The notes under the pieces were generated by a model. The model did no database searches. It was given only the letters and a program-made list of their open reading frames with translations, and was not told the origin of the DNA. From NCBI GenBank assembly GCA_049316905.1, contig JBMOJH010000096.1:1-13187 (forward strand): 13,187 bases of DNA. The letters are read 5' to 3'. The position numbers were made by a program, and so were the translations under genes. Every line of letters begins with the position of its first letter. Position 1 is the first letter of the stretch. Positions 1 to 7,372 of this stretch are shown piece after piece. This stretch comes from CAIPVR01 sp049316905 (GTDB lineage Bacteria; Actinomycetota; Acidimicrobiia; Acidimicrobiales; Microtrichaceae).

Positions 1-860
1 ACCTCGGGCGTTCCGGTGGCGTCGAGCGCGCCGGGGAAGGAGGCGACCACCTCATCCGCTCGGAAGCGGGCCAGCACCTCGGGATCCCAGTCGTTCACGC
101 GCACCATCAGGTCGCCGTAGCCCTGCAGGTAGGTCGCAAGGCGCCCGACGGTCTTGCGGAGCTGCACCTCCTCCGGGAGGTGGTCGCCGACGGTCGCCAA
201 CACCGACCACACGCGCACCGCGGCCGGGTCCCGCCCCGCCCGCTCCGCCCCCCGGCGCACCGCGGCCACCGACCGGGCGAGCGTCTCGTCGGTGAAGTAC
301 GTGTGCAGCACCACGGCGTCCATCACGCGGCCCGCGAACTCGAGGCTGCGCTCGCCCATCGCGGTCATGAGGATCGGGATGTTCTCGTCGAACGACGACG
401 ACTGGTGCAGGAACGGGTACTGCCCGGCGGGGCCGTCGTGGGCCATGACCAGCCCGCCGTGCCAGATCTCGCGCAGCAGTCCGGCCACGTCACCGAGCTG
501 CGCCATCGTCACCGGGGGCAGGCCGTAGAGCCCGTTCAGCAGGTCGATCCCTCGGCCGAGCCCGAGTGCGAAGCGCCCGCCGGTGAGCCGGTGCATGGTC
601 GTGGCCATCGTGGCGGTGACCATCAGGTGCCGGGTGGTGTGGTTCGTCGCCGCGGTGGCCACCCCCAGCGTGGTGCTCACGGCGCCGACCGCGCCCGACA
701 GGGTGGCCGCGTCCTTCACGTTGAACCGCTCCGAGATGAACGCGGCGCCGAGGCCGAGCTCCTCGGCCCGGGCCACCTCGGTGATGAGGTCGCGGGGCTG
801 CTCGGTGTGGCCGGCCAGCGTGTAGAAGCCGAGTTCGGTGAGCTGGTCGGGTCGGCTCAC
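1..860 (-). CDS. LLM-class (luciferase-like) F420-dependent oxidoreductase, C-terminus cut by window edge
   Basis: A TIM-barrel luciferase-like monooxygenase-fold protein. Members normally use coenzyme F420 or a flavin to oxidise or reduce small organic substrates in the cytoplasm. The 286 visible residues start with ELGFYTLAGHTEQPRDL and continue with FISERFNVKDAATLSGAVG, a TNHTTRHLM stretch and LTGGRFALGLGRGIDLLNG, which is characteristic of LLM barrels. It most resembles the family I know as TIGR03857 (MSMEG_2249-type probable F420-dependent oxidoreductases); that assignment is from memory of the motifs. The GTG start at 860 is chosen because translation from there gives the conserved N-terminus at once. 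It also overlaps the stop of the upstream esterase (GTGA), which suggests translational coupling. No good Shine-Dalgarno is seen. About 40-60 C-terminal residues should lie beyond position 1. The fold is secure; the substrate is unknown. Confidence 0.88.
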   Translation of the reverse strand, partial: MSRPDQLTELGFYTLAGHTEQPRDLITEVARAEELGLGAAFISERFNVKDAATLSGAVGAVSTTLGVATAATNHTTRHLMVTATMATTMHRLTGGRFALGLGRGIDLLNGLYGLPPVTMAQLGDVAGLLREIWHGGLVMAHDGPAGQYPFLHQSSSFDENIPILMTAMGERSLEFAGRVMDAVVLHTYFTDETLARSVAAVRRGAERAGRDPAAVRVWSVLATVGDHLPEEVQLRKTVGRLATYLQGYGDLMVRVNDWDPEVLARFRADEVVASFPGALDATGTPE

Positions 861-2368
861 GCGGACCAGGCCCGCCGCGTCCCCGCCTCCGGGTCCAGTG
901 CGAGGGTGGGCTCCTCACCGAGGAGCATCACCGGCCGGCCCGGCTCGTCCACCTGGGGCCACTCGGGCAGGCCGCCGGCAGCCGGCACGCCGGAGGCGGC
1001 GAACGCCGTCCACGACTCGTGCACCGCACGGGCCAGCTTCACGGGCGCTTCCGCCCCCACGAGCACATGCAGGCGGTGGTCCTCCACGAGGTCGAACACG
1101 AAGGGGATCTCGATGGCGTGCGCCGCGCCGAGCAGGCCGCCGAGCGCGGGGCTGCGCCAGTCGAAGCGGTACTGGTGCACGGCGCCGTGCGGGGCCTGGG
1201 CATCCGCGAGACGGCACGCCGGCACCCGGAACACCACGTCGGTGAGCACGGCGCACTCGAGCTCGGCGGGGGAGTGCTCCGGCCACTCCGCCCGGTAGGC
1301 GGCGATCACCGCGTCCGCGTCGTCGGAGAGCAGCTCCACCCGGCGCCGGAGGGCGTCGTCGTCCGTGGCGGGCGCGGCCATCATCGCGAAGAGCTTCCAC
1401 TCCTCGAGGTTCGTGCCCACCACCAGCTCCACGCCGGCGGCCGAGCCCGCGGCGATGGCGCCGAGCGGGTCCTCCGGAACCTCGCGCCCGTCGGCCACGG
1501 GCCGGAACGGCAGGAAGGCGAGCGGGTTGCCGTGACGACGGATGATCGCCTCGGGGTCGGCCATGTGCGATGCGGACAGCGCGGCGTGACCGGCGAGGAG
1601 GGTGGCCACGTCCGCCGAGCGCAACTCGTCGAGGTCGAGCCCGCCGCAGGTCGCGGCGAACGCGTCGGCGTCGTCGGCCGCCTCGGCGGGGGTCTTCGCC
1701 GCGGAGGCCGCCCCGGACTCCGCGATCGCCCGACGGAACAGCCCCCGGGCCCGCGGCATGGCGAGCAGCAGGCCCACGCTCATCGCGCCGGCGGACTCGC
1801 CGAAGACCGTGACGTTGGCCGGGTCGCCGCCGAACGCCGCGATGTTGTCGCGCACCCACTCGAGCGCGGCCACCTGGTCGAGCAGGCCGTTGTTGCCTGA
1901 CCCGGCGAGTTCGGGGTCGAGGTGCCCGAGCTCGAGGAAGCCGAGGGCGCCGAGGCGGTAGTTCAGCGTGACGAGCACCACGCCGGAGCGGGCGAACGCC
2001 TCACCGTGGTAGAGCGGCGACGAGCCGGAGCCCATCTCGAAACCGCCCCCGTGGATCCACACCATCACGGGACGTCCCTCGGCCGCGGTGTCGGGCGTCC
2101 ACACGTTGAGGTGCAGGCAGTCCTCGTCCCAGCGCTCGGCCTCGCCGCCGAACAGGGCGTCCATCAGCGAGGCGTTCTGCGGGCACACGGTGCCGAACTC
2201 CGAGGCGTCCCGCACCCCGTCCCACGGCTCGGCGGGCTGCGGCGGGCGGAACCGCAGCGGTCCCACCGGTGGTGCCGCGAACGGGATCCCGGCGAAGCGG
2301 GTGACGCCGTGGGTCCGCGTGCCGCGCAGCTCGCCGTGGGTGGTGGTGATCGTGATCCCGTCGGTCAT
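857..2368 (-). CDS. Type B carboxylesterase (para-nitrobenzyl esterase family)
   Basis: A 503-residue alpha/beta hydrolase that cleaves carboxylic esters, of usual length for the type B family (about 490-550). Motifs in order: RFAGIPFAAPPVGPLRF (24-40), EDCLHLNVW (82-90), the oxyanion-hole loop HGGGF (106-110), FGGDPANVTVFGESAGA with nucleophile Ser192, the catalytic acid in GTNLEEW (probably Glu323), and the catalytic His417 in GAAHAIEIPFVF. All triad positions are present, so the enzyme should be active. There is no signal peptide, which suggests a cytoplasmic location. The ATG at 2368 is chosen because the family N-terminus (THGELRG) follows directly; the open frame extends upstream only by chance. 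A short G run (GGGGGC) precedes the ATG as a weak ribosome site. Its stop overlaps the start of the LLM oxidoreductase, so the two probably form a pair, perhaps for breakdown of one ester compound (inference). Confidence 0.95.
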   Translation of the reverse strand: MTDGITITTTHGELRGTRTHGVTRFAGIPFAAPPVGPLRFRPPQPAEPWDGVRDASEFGTVCPQNASLMDALFGGEAERWDEDCLHLNVWTPDTAAEGRPVMVWIHGGGFEMGSGSSPLYHGEAFARSGVVLVTLNYRLGALGFLELGHLDPELAGSGNNGLLDQVAALEWVRDNIAAFGGDPANVTVFGESAGAMSVGLLLAMPRARGLFRRAIAESGAASAAKTPAEAADDADAFAATCGGLDLDELRSADVATLLAGHAALSASHMADPEAIIRRHGNPLAFLPFRPVADGREVPEDPLGAIAAGSAAGVELVVGTNLEEWKLFAMMAAPATDDDALRRRVELLSDDADAVIAAYRAEWPEHSPAELECAVLTDVVFRVPACRLADAQAPHGAVHQYRFDWRSPALGGLLGAAHAIEIPFVFDLVEDHRLHVLVGAEAPVKLARAVHESWTAFAASGVPAAGGLPEWPQVDEPGRPVMLLGEEPTLALDPEAGTRRAWSA

Positions 2369-2495
2369 GCCCCCAGTGGATAGCACCCGGCGGGTGATCG
2401 ACCCCCGGAAACCGTTCCCTTCACTTCGCCGCGCAACTGCCGACCGGGGTGTCGGGGCACCTGCGGGTGCACCACCGGAAGGAGGGCGACTCCCC
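2369..2495. promoter_or_regulatory. Divergent intergenic region with inverted repeats and a strong SD
   Basis: This 127-bp gap must hold the promoters for both the esterase (minus) and the GGDEF-EAL gene (plus). It contains a perfect inverted repeat, CACCC-GGC-GGGTG, at 2384-2396, 16 bp from the esterase start; this could be an operator. A 5-bp hairpin, GCACC-TGCG-GGTGC, lies at 2457-2470, just upstream of the AAGGAGG ribosome site at 2479-2485. That site is 10 nt before the plus-strand ATG at 2496 and decides that start. I cannot assign -35/-10 boxes with confidence. The repeats are seen directly; their regulatory role is inferred. Confidence 0.45.
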
Positions 2496-4268
2496 ATGGA
2501 ACCTGGGATCGAACCCGGAAGTGACCCGGCGGCAATGGCCCGCGACCTGATGGACGGCCTGTTCGAGCGCGCGCCCGTCGCCATGGTGCTCGTGGACGAC
2601 CACGGCGCCGTGGCCCACACCAACGCGGCGATGCGCCAGCTCGCGAAGGACGGGGCGTGTGAGCTCGTGGGTCGCCCCCTCGCGGCGGTGTTGCCGGGGT
2701 TCGCCGGCCCGGGCTCGACCGTGCCACGACCCGCCGGGAGCTCCGCGCCGTCGCGTCGACTCGTCCGCGTGGACGGCACCGAGGTGTGGGTCGTGGTGCT
2801 CGAGCCGGGCGTGAGCGTCCCCGACGAGGACGGCCGGCCCTGCACGGTGCTGCAACTGCTCGACGTGAGCGAGCGACGGGACTACGAGCGGCGCCTCGCC
2901 GAGCTGAGCGAGACGGACCCGCTGACCGGCGTGGCCAACCGCGGCACCTTCCTGCGGGCCCTCGGCCGCCACGACCAGCGCCTCGGCGACGACCCGGCCG
3001 CCGAGGGCGACCGCGGTGGAGTGCTGGTGATCGACCTCGACCACTTCAAGCGGATCAACGACCTCCACGGTGACGCCGTCGGGGATCAGGTGATCGCGTC
3101 GGTCGCCGGCGCGCTGGCCCAGCGGATCGGACCCGACGACGTGGTCGGCCGCATGGGCGGTGACTGCTTCGCGGTGCTCGCCACGAACGGGGGGCCGGAC
3201 GAGCTCCGCGCCCTCGCCGGCCACCTCGTGGAGGCCGTCCGCCACCACCTGCTCGACGTCGACGGCCACCGCGTCCCCCTCACCGCCAGTGTGGGCCTCG
3301 CTTCCTTCGACGGCGCCGAGCGCTCGGTGGAGGACTGGCTGATGGACGCCGACCTCGCGATGTACGACGCCATGGAGCTCGGTGGGGACCGGTGGGCCGA
3401 GCACCTTCCGGGCCGGACGGGTCGGACGTTGCGGTCCCACGTCGACTGGATCGGCAGGGTGGAGGAGGCGCTCGACCACGACGGCTTCGTGCTCGAGGCG
3501 CAGCCCGTCCGCTCCTTCCGCACGGGTGAGGTGGTGCAGTGGGAGCTGCTGCTGCGGATGGTCGACCACGACGGCACGCTCATCCCGCCGCTCGACTTCC
3601 TGCCCGCGGCGGAGCGCTTCGGGCTCATCCCGCGGATCGACCGTTGGGTGATGTCGCGGGCGCTCGACCTGCTCGAGGTGCGCCTGCCGCCCGACGCGCC
3701 GACCCCGGTGCTGGCGGTCAACGTCAGCGGACCGGGCATGTCGGACCGCTCGATGCTCGACCTGGTGGAGGAGCGGGTTGCCGCCGGGCGGATCGATCCG
3801 ACCCGCCTGGTGGTGGAGGTGACGGAGACCGCGGCCGTGACGAACATGGCGGACGCCCGCACCTTCGCCTTCCGGCTCCGGGGCCTCGGCGCCCGGCTCG
3901 CGCTCGACGACTTCGGCGCCGGTTTCGGCAGCTTCTACTACCTGAAGTACCTGCCGTTCGACGACATCAAGATCGACGGCGAGTTCGTGCGCGGGTGCCT
4001 CGACGACGACACCGACCAGGCGGTGCTGCGCAGCATCGTGGGCCTGGCCCGGCGGCTCGGCAAGCGCACCGTGGCCGAACACGTGCCGAACGACGCGGTG
4101 GCGGCCTACCTGCAGGTGCTCGGCGTCGACATGGGCCAGGGCTTCCACCTGGGCCGACCGCAGGACCTGGCGGTGGCCGGGCTCCTCGCCCCGGGTCCGG
4201 CGGTCCGGGTCCCCTCCGGCGAGGTGCCCGCCTCGGTGGCCGGCATCGCGGCGGCGACCGGCGACTGA
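2496..4268 (+). CDS. PAS-GGDEF-EAL cyclic-di-GMP protein with degenerate GGDCF motif
   Basis: A soluble 590-residue c-di-GMP signalling protein. Residues about 18-128 form a PAS-like sensor (FERAPVAMVLVDDHGAVAHTN to TVLQLLDVSERRDYERRL). Residues about 130-305 form a GGDEF domain with DPLTGVANR (141-149) and VIDLDHFKRIND (178-189). Its active-site signature is GGDCF (221-225), in which the Glu used for metal binding and catalysis is Cys, and no RxxD inhibitory site precedes it. Residues about 316-565 form an EAL domain with all the usual catalytic positions: Glu350 (ELL), Asn409, Glu441, Asp471/Asp472 (DDFGAGFGS), Lys492, Glu528 and Gln548 (QGFHLGRP). The prediction is therefore a phosphodiesterase that breaks down c-di-GMP, with the GGDEF domain possibly acting as a GTP sensor or a relic. 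The ATG at 2496 follows AAGGAGG by 10 nt. No membrane segments are seen. Confidence 0.95.
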   Translation: MEPGIEPGSDPAAMARDLMDGLFERAPVAMVLVDDHGAVAHTNAAMRQLAKDGACELVGRPLAAVLPGFAGPGSTVPRPAGSSAPSRRLVRVDGTEVWVVVLEPGVSVPDEDGRPCTVLQLLDVSERRDYERRLAELSETDPLTGVANRGTFLRALGRHDQRLGDDPAAEGDRGGVLVIDLDHFKRINDLHGDAVGDQVIASVAGALAQRIGPDDVVGRMGGDCFAVLATNGGPDELRALAGHLVEAVRHHLLDVDGHRVPLTASVGLASFDGAERSVEDWLMDADLAMYDAMELGGDRWAEHLPGRTGRTLRSHVDWIGRVEEALDHDGFVLEAQPVRSFRTGEVVQWELLLRMVDHDGTLIPPLDFLPAAERFGLIPRIDRWVMSRALDLLEVRLPPDAPTPVLAVNVSGPGMSDRSMLDLVEERVAAGRIDPTRLVVEVTETAAVTNMADARTFAFRLRGLGARLALDDFGAGFGSFYYLKYLPFDDIKIDGEFVRGCLDDDTDQAVLRSIVGLARRLGKRTVAEHVPNDAVAAYLQVLGVDMGQGFHLGRPQDLAVAGLLAPGPAVRVPSGEVPASVAGIAAATGD

Positions 4269-4274
4269 CCGCCG

Positions 4275-4304
4275 TAGCCTGCCCCCGATCGTCATCTCAG
4301 GGGG
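4275..4304 (+). promoter_or_regulatory. Putative promoter -10 and ribosome site for the amidohydrolase gene
   Basis: A TAGCCT hexamer at 4275-4280 fits the actinobacterial TANNNT -10 element. It lies 28 nt before the ATG at 4309, directly after the GGDEF-EAL stop. An AGGGGG purine run at 4299-4304, 4 nt before the ATG, is a good ribosome site. The same TAGCCT hexamer occurs before the minus-strand gene at 10398. Motif only; no -35 box was assigned. Confidence 0.4.
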
Positions 4305-4308
4305 CACG

Positions 4309-5493
4309 ATGCTGCAGCGGCCGGCCAGGGCGTTCGACGCCGACAACCACTACTACGAGGCGACCGACGCCTTCACCCGCCACATGGACCGCTCGATGCG
4401 GAGCCGGTGCATGACGTGGGCCGACATCGACGGTCGCCAGCGCCTGCTGGTCGGTGGTCGGGTCAACCGGTTCATCCCGAACCCCACCTTCGATCCCGTG
4501 GCCAGGCCCGGCGCGCTGATCGACTACTTCCGCGGCAAGGTGTCGGTGTCGGACCTGCACGCGGCGTTCGGCGAGCTGGACCCGATCAGCCCGGCGTACC
4601 GCGACCCGGCCGAGCGGGTGCGGGTGATGGACTCCCAGGGCCTCGACGCCGCGTTCATGTTCCCGACCCTCGGCGTGGGCATGGAGAGCTCGCTGGCCGG
4701 CGACCCGCCGGCGGTGCTGGCCGCGTTCCGGGCGTTCAACCGCTGGCTGCTCGACGACTGGACCTACGACTACCAGGGGCGGATCTACTCGGCGCCCTAC
4801 CTCACGCTCGCGGACCCGGAGTGGGCGGTGGAGGAGCTCGAGCACGTGCTCGCCAAGGGTGCCCGGATCATCAACATGCGGCCGGGTCCGGTGCTCGGTC
4901 GCAACGGCAACCGCTCCTTCGGGCATCCCGACCACGACCCGTTCTGGGCGCGGGTCGCGGAGGCCGGTGTGACGGTGGCGTTCCACGCGGGCGACGCCGG
5001 CTACGGCTTCCTCCTCGAGCAGTGGGGGGCGGACCCCGAGTTCCGGGCGTTCCAGATCCCGCCGCTGTTCACGCTGCTCACCCAGTCGCCGATCTCCGAC
5101 ACGATCGCCTCGCTCCTCGCGGACGAGGTCTTCCTCCGCCATCCGAACCTGCGGGTGGCCACCATCGAGAACGGCGCCGAGTGGGTCGCCCCGCTGTTCG
5201 CCAAGCTCACCAAGTCGTTCAAGATGCGCGGCCCGGCATGGCCCGAGGACCCGCGGGAGACGTTCCGTCGGCACGTGTGGGTGTCGCCCTTCTACGAGGA
5301 CGACCTCACGGTGCTGCGCGACCTCATCGGTATCGACCGCATCATCTTCGGATCCGACTGGCCGCACGCGGAGGGACTCGCCGATCCGTTGAGTTACGTC
5401 GAGGACCTCGACGCTGCGGGCTTCACGCAGGACGACGTGGAGAAGGTGATGTACGCGAATGCCGCTGCGCTGACCCACCCCGCAGCGGGCTGA
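4309..5493 (+). CDS. Amidohydrolase-2 (ACMSD-like) family metal-dependent hydrolase
   Basis: A 394-residue cytoplasmic TIM-barrel enzyme of the amidohydrolase-related (PF04909, ACMSD-like) group, whose members hydrolyse or decarboxylate small organic acids using a bound metal. The N-terminal strand FDADNHYYE places His14 where the family's first metal ligand lies. Further landmarks are the VAFHAGD strand (His226), FLRHPNLRVATIENGAEWV (the usual HP-N-L segment near 278), and IIFGSDWPHAEG (Asp350, His353), the C-terminal metal/catalytic strand. It ends with the typical VEKVMYANAAAL helix. The length is normal for the long form. The DADNHYYE-type subgroup is common in actinobacteria next to acyl-CoA and sterol-type degradation genes (family knowledge); the substrate cannot be read from the sequence. 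The ATG at 4309 has AGGGGG 4 nt upstream. It lies 40 nt after the GGDEF-EAL stop but probably has its own promoter. Confidence 0.92.
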   Translation: MLQRPARAFDADNHYYEATDAFTRHMDRSMRSRCMTWADIDGRQRLLVGGRVNRFIPNPTFDPVARPGALIDYFRGKVSVSDLHAAFGELDPISPAYRDPAERVRVMDSQGLDAAFMFPTLGVGMESSLAGDPPAVLAAFRAFNRWLLDDWTYDYQGRIYSAPYLTLADPEWAVEELEHVLAKGARIINMRPGPVLGRNGNRSFGHPDHDPFWARVAEAGVTVAFHAGDAGYGFLLEQWGADPEFRAFQIPPLFTLLTQSPISDTIASLLADEVFLRHPNLRVATIENGAEWVAPLFAKLTKSFKMRGPAWPEDPRETFRRHVWVSPFYEDDLTVLRDLIGIDRIIFGSDWPHAEGLADPLSYVEDLDAAGFTQDDVEKVMYANAAALTHPAAG

Positions 5494-5575
5494 GGTCAGC
5501 GGCGCCGGCCGGGCCGAGCCGGGCTGGAGCGCCCGGCGGGTGCCGTTGGTTCCCGGCTCGTGCGAGAATGATGAG

Positions 5576-6298
5576 GTGCACGACGGCACTGCGCTCCGCC
5601 TGACCGAGACCATCGGCAGGATCTCCCCCGATGACCGCGAGCTGGTGGACCCACCCGCGGACCTGTGGGACCGGATCGCCGCGGCGATCGCGGCCGAGGA
5701 GGCCGAGGCCCCGGCGATCGGTGCCGGCTCGGTGGTGGAGTACCGCATCGACGCCTGGGACCGGATGGTCGGCGTGGGTGAGGGCTGGGCAGCGTTCGCC
5801 GAGCACAACGAGGCGCCCGAGCTCGTGAAGGGGGCCGAGGGCCGCACCCTGTGGGACGTGATGGGCGACGACCTCGCCGACCTGTGGCGCCCGGTGGTCG
5901 ACCGGGTGCGCGCCGAACAGGTGGAGCTCGTGGTCCCCTTCCGCTGCGACGGACCCGACGCCCGGCGTTGGTACGACATGACGGTCTCGCCCGGCCCCGA
6001 CGGCGTGGTGCGGTTCCGCTCCGTGCTCACCATGGAGATGGCGCGGCCCGATCTGCCGGCACTGCGACGCCCCGCGGAGCTGGGCCTCGCACCGGAGCGG
6101 GCGGCGCACGACCACGCGGCGGTGGAGCTGTGCTGCTGGTGCGCGGAGGCCCGCGACGGCGAGCGATGGGTGATGGTCGAGGAGCTGCTGTCGAGCCGTC
6201 GCTTGCTCGAGGTACCCCGCCCGCCCGCGGTGGCCCACGGCATCTGCGAGCGCTGCCAGCTCACCATGGCCGAGCTGGCCGAACCTGCACGGGCCTGA
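5576..6298 (+). CDS. PAS-like sensory protein with C-terminal CxxC / HGICxxC motif
   Basis: A 240-residue soluble protein of unknown exact function. Residues 1-45 resemble the short helical segment DPPADLWDRIAAAIAAEE seen in some regulatory proteins. Residues about 52-155 read as a PAS-like fold: VEYRIDAWDRMVGVGEGW, FAEHN, GRTLWDVMGDDLADLW, then PFRCDGPDARRWYDMTV. The C-terminus has CCWC (186-189), a W...VEE stretch, and HGICERC (221-227). This Cys/His pattern recurs at the end of many bacterial PAS/GAF sensor proteins and could bind zinc or sense redox state. No kinase or DNA-binding domain is attached, so it may act through a partner. The GTG start at 5576 is preferred: a GAGAAT box sits 6 nt upstream. 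An in-frame GTG at 5540 is the alternative and would add 12 residues. It lies 82 nt after the amidohydrolase stop. Confidence 0.8.
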   Translation: MHDGTALRLTETIGRISPDDRELVDPPADLWDRIAAAIAAEEAEAPAIGAGSVVEYRIDAWDRMVGVGEGWAAFAEHNEAPELVKGAEGRTLWDVMGDDLADLWRPVVDRVRAEQVELVVPFRCDGPDARRWYDMTVSPGPDGVVRFRSVLTMEMARPDLPALRRPAELGLAPERAAHDHAAVELCCWCAEARDGERWVMVEELLSSRRLLEVPRPPAVAHGICERCQLTMAELAEPARA

Positions 6299-6320
6299 TC
6301 CTGCCGCTCACGGATCTGAG

Positions 6321-6366
6321 GCGGTTGGACCGCGCCAGGTGCACGTCAGGATCCTCAGAACTGACG
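6321..6366. terminator. Hairpins in the convergent gap, possible bidirectional terminator
   Basis: The 84-nt gap between two convergent genes (stops at 6298 and 6383) holds two stem-loops. The first is GCGGT-TGG-ACCGC at 6321-6333. The second pairs CGTCAG (6344-6349) with CTGACG (6361-6366) across an 11-nt loop. Neither is followed by a U tract on either strand, as is usual in very GC-rich genomes. Position and structure suggest transcription termination; this is inferred. Confidence 0.4.
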
Positions 6367-6382
6367 GCTGCGCCTTGGTGAC

Positions 6383-7345
6383 TCAGGTCGTGAACGCGAG
6401 CACCCCGAGGTACGTCGCGTAGAGACCGAGGAAGACAGCGCCCTCGCCGCGCGTCACGCGCCAGCCGCGCACGAACACGGGCAGGCAGAGCAGCGCGGCG
6501 CCGACCATCACCGGGAGGTCGAGCCGCACGGCCTGATCGGGCACCGGGATGCCCGCCGGTGTGACCACCGCGGCCACGCCGATCACGCCGAGGAGGTTGA
6601 ACAGGTTGGAGCCGACCACGTTGCCCACCGCCAGGTCGGACTCGCCGCGCCGGGCGGCCAGCGTGGAGGTCGCGATCTCGGGTGCGGTGGTGCCGATGGC
6701 CACCACCGTGAGGCCGATCACCAGCTCCGGCACCCCCCACGACCGGGCGATCTCGGTGGCGCCGTCGACCAACCACGCCGCTCCCACCACGAGCGCGGCC
6801 AGTCCGGCGAGCCCCAGGCCGACCGATGCGCCGACGGGTCGGCTCCGGCCGGCGTCGACGGCCTCGTCGAACTCGGCGGTCACGGCGGGGTCACGCTCCC
6901 GTGACGCGGTGCGTACCGTCCAGGTCACGTAGGCCACGAGTCCGGCGAGCAGCGCCAGGCCCTCCAGCCGCCCGATCGTCCGGTCGAGCGCGAGCACCAG
7001 CACGAGCACCGACACCCCGGCCATGAGCGGCACGTCGGTGCGCACCACCCGCTCGGTCACGACGAGGCCGGCGGCGGCCACGACCGCAGCGAGTCCCAGC
7101 ACCAGCAGCACGTTGGCGATGTTGGAGCCGACGGCGTTGCCGAGCGCGAGCGCGGCGTCGCCGCCGGAGCCCGAGCGCAGCGCCACGGCGAACTCGGGCG
7201 CGCCGGTGCCGAGGCTCACCACCGTGAGGCCGATCACGGTGGTGCTCAGCCCGGTCCGCAGCGCCAGGCCCACCGCGCCGCGCACGAGCAGTTCCGCCCC
7301 CGCCACGAGGGCCACGAGTCCGAGCAGGGTCCAGAGGTACGCCAC
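6383..7345 (-). CDS. Na+/Ca2+ exchanger family (CaCA) cation antiporter
   Basis: A 320-residue inner-membrane antiporter of the CaCA superfamily (YrbG/CaxA-like), which exchanges Ca2+ or a related cation for Na+ or H+. The two inverted-topology alpha repeats are plain. Repeat 1 is GLTVVSLGTGAPEF (39-52) followed by GNAVGSNIANVL (69-80). Repeat 2 is GLTVVAIGTTAPEI (211-224) followed by GNVVGSNLFNLLG (241-253). The ion-binding Glu51 and Glu223 and the paired Asn residues (70/75 and 242/247) are present. About ten hydrophobic helices flank a short acidic loop at 147-165 (ERDPAVTAEFDEAVDAG), the usual cytoplasmic linker. The length is typical. The GTG at 7345 is chosen because AYLWTLLGLVALVAGAELLVRG is the family N-terminus. 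It has no SD, and its start lies only 27 bp from the divergent dehydrogenase start, which suggests a leaderless mRNA. Confidence 0.93.
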   Translation of the reverse strand: MAYLWTLLGLVALVAGAELLVRGAVGLALRTGLSTTVIGLTVVSLGTGAPEFAVALRSGSGGDAALALGNAVGSNIANVLLVLGLAAVVAAAGLVVTERVVRTDVPLMAGVSVLVLVLALDRTIGRLEGLALLAGLVAYVTWTVRTASRERDPAVTAEFDEAVDAGRSRPVGASVGLGLAGLAALVVGAAWLVDGATEIARSWGVPELVIGLTVVAIGTTAPEIATSTLAARRGESDLAVGNVVGSNLFNLLGVIGVAAVVTPAGIPVPDQAVRLDLPVMVGAALLCLPVFVRGWRVTRGEGAVFLGLYATYLGVLAFTT

Positions 7346-7372
7346 GGCCGGGCGGAAGCTACCGTCCCCGCC
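7346..7372. promoter_or_regulatory. 27-bp divergent promoter with overlapping -10 boxes
   Basis: Only 27 bp separate two divergent start codons, and neither gene has an SD. On the plus strand TACCGT (7360-7365) lies 7 nt before the GTG at 7373. On the minus strand TAGCTT (complement of 7356-7361) lies 10 nt before the GTG at 7345. Both match TANNNT and share the TA pair at 7360-7361. The spacing fits leaderless transcription, so the two promoters could exclude each other. Any -35 contacts would fall inside the opposite coding regions. Confidence 0.5.

Noticed and set aside
180..1298. A 372-codon plus-strand open frame at the left end
   Set aside because: It is antisense to the LLM oxidoreductase and esterase, which have strong family motifs; its own peptide has none.
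2088..2495. N-terminal extension of the GGDEF-EAL open frame
   Set aside because: It is antisense to the esterase N-terminus, and an AAGGAGG site fixes the start at 2496.
2369..2845. N-terminal extension of the esterase open frame
   Set aside because: It has no family similarity, overlaps the start of the divergent GGDEF-EAL gene, and the esterase N-terminus is complete from 2368.
2421..4346. A 641-codon minus-strand open frame opposite the GGDEF-EAL gene
   Set aside because: It is an antisense shadow; the plus strand encodes recognisable PAS, GGDEF and EAL domains.
4297..6267. A 656-codon minus-strand open frame opposite the amidohydrolase and PAS-like genes
   Set aside because: Its composition is low in hydrophobic residues and it has no motif, while the plus strand carries two clear families over the same DNA.
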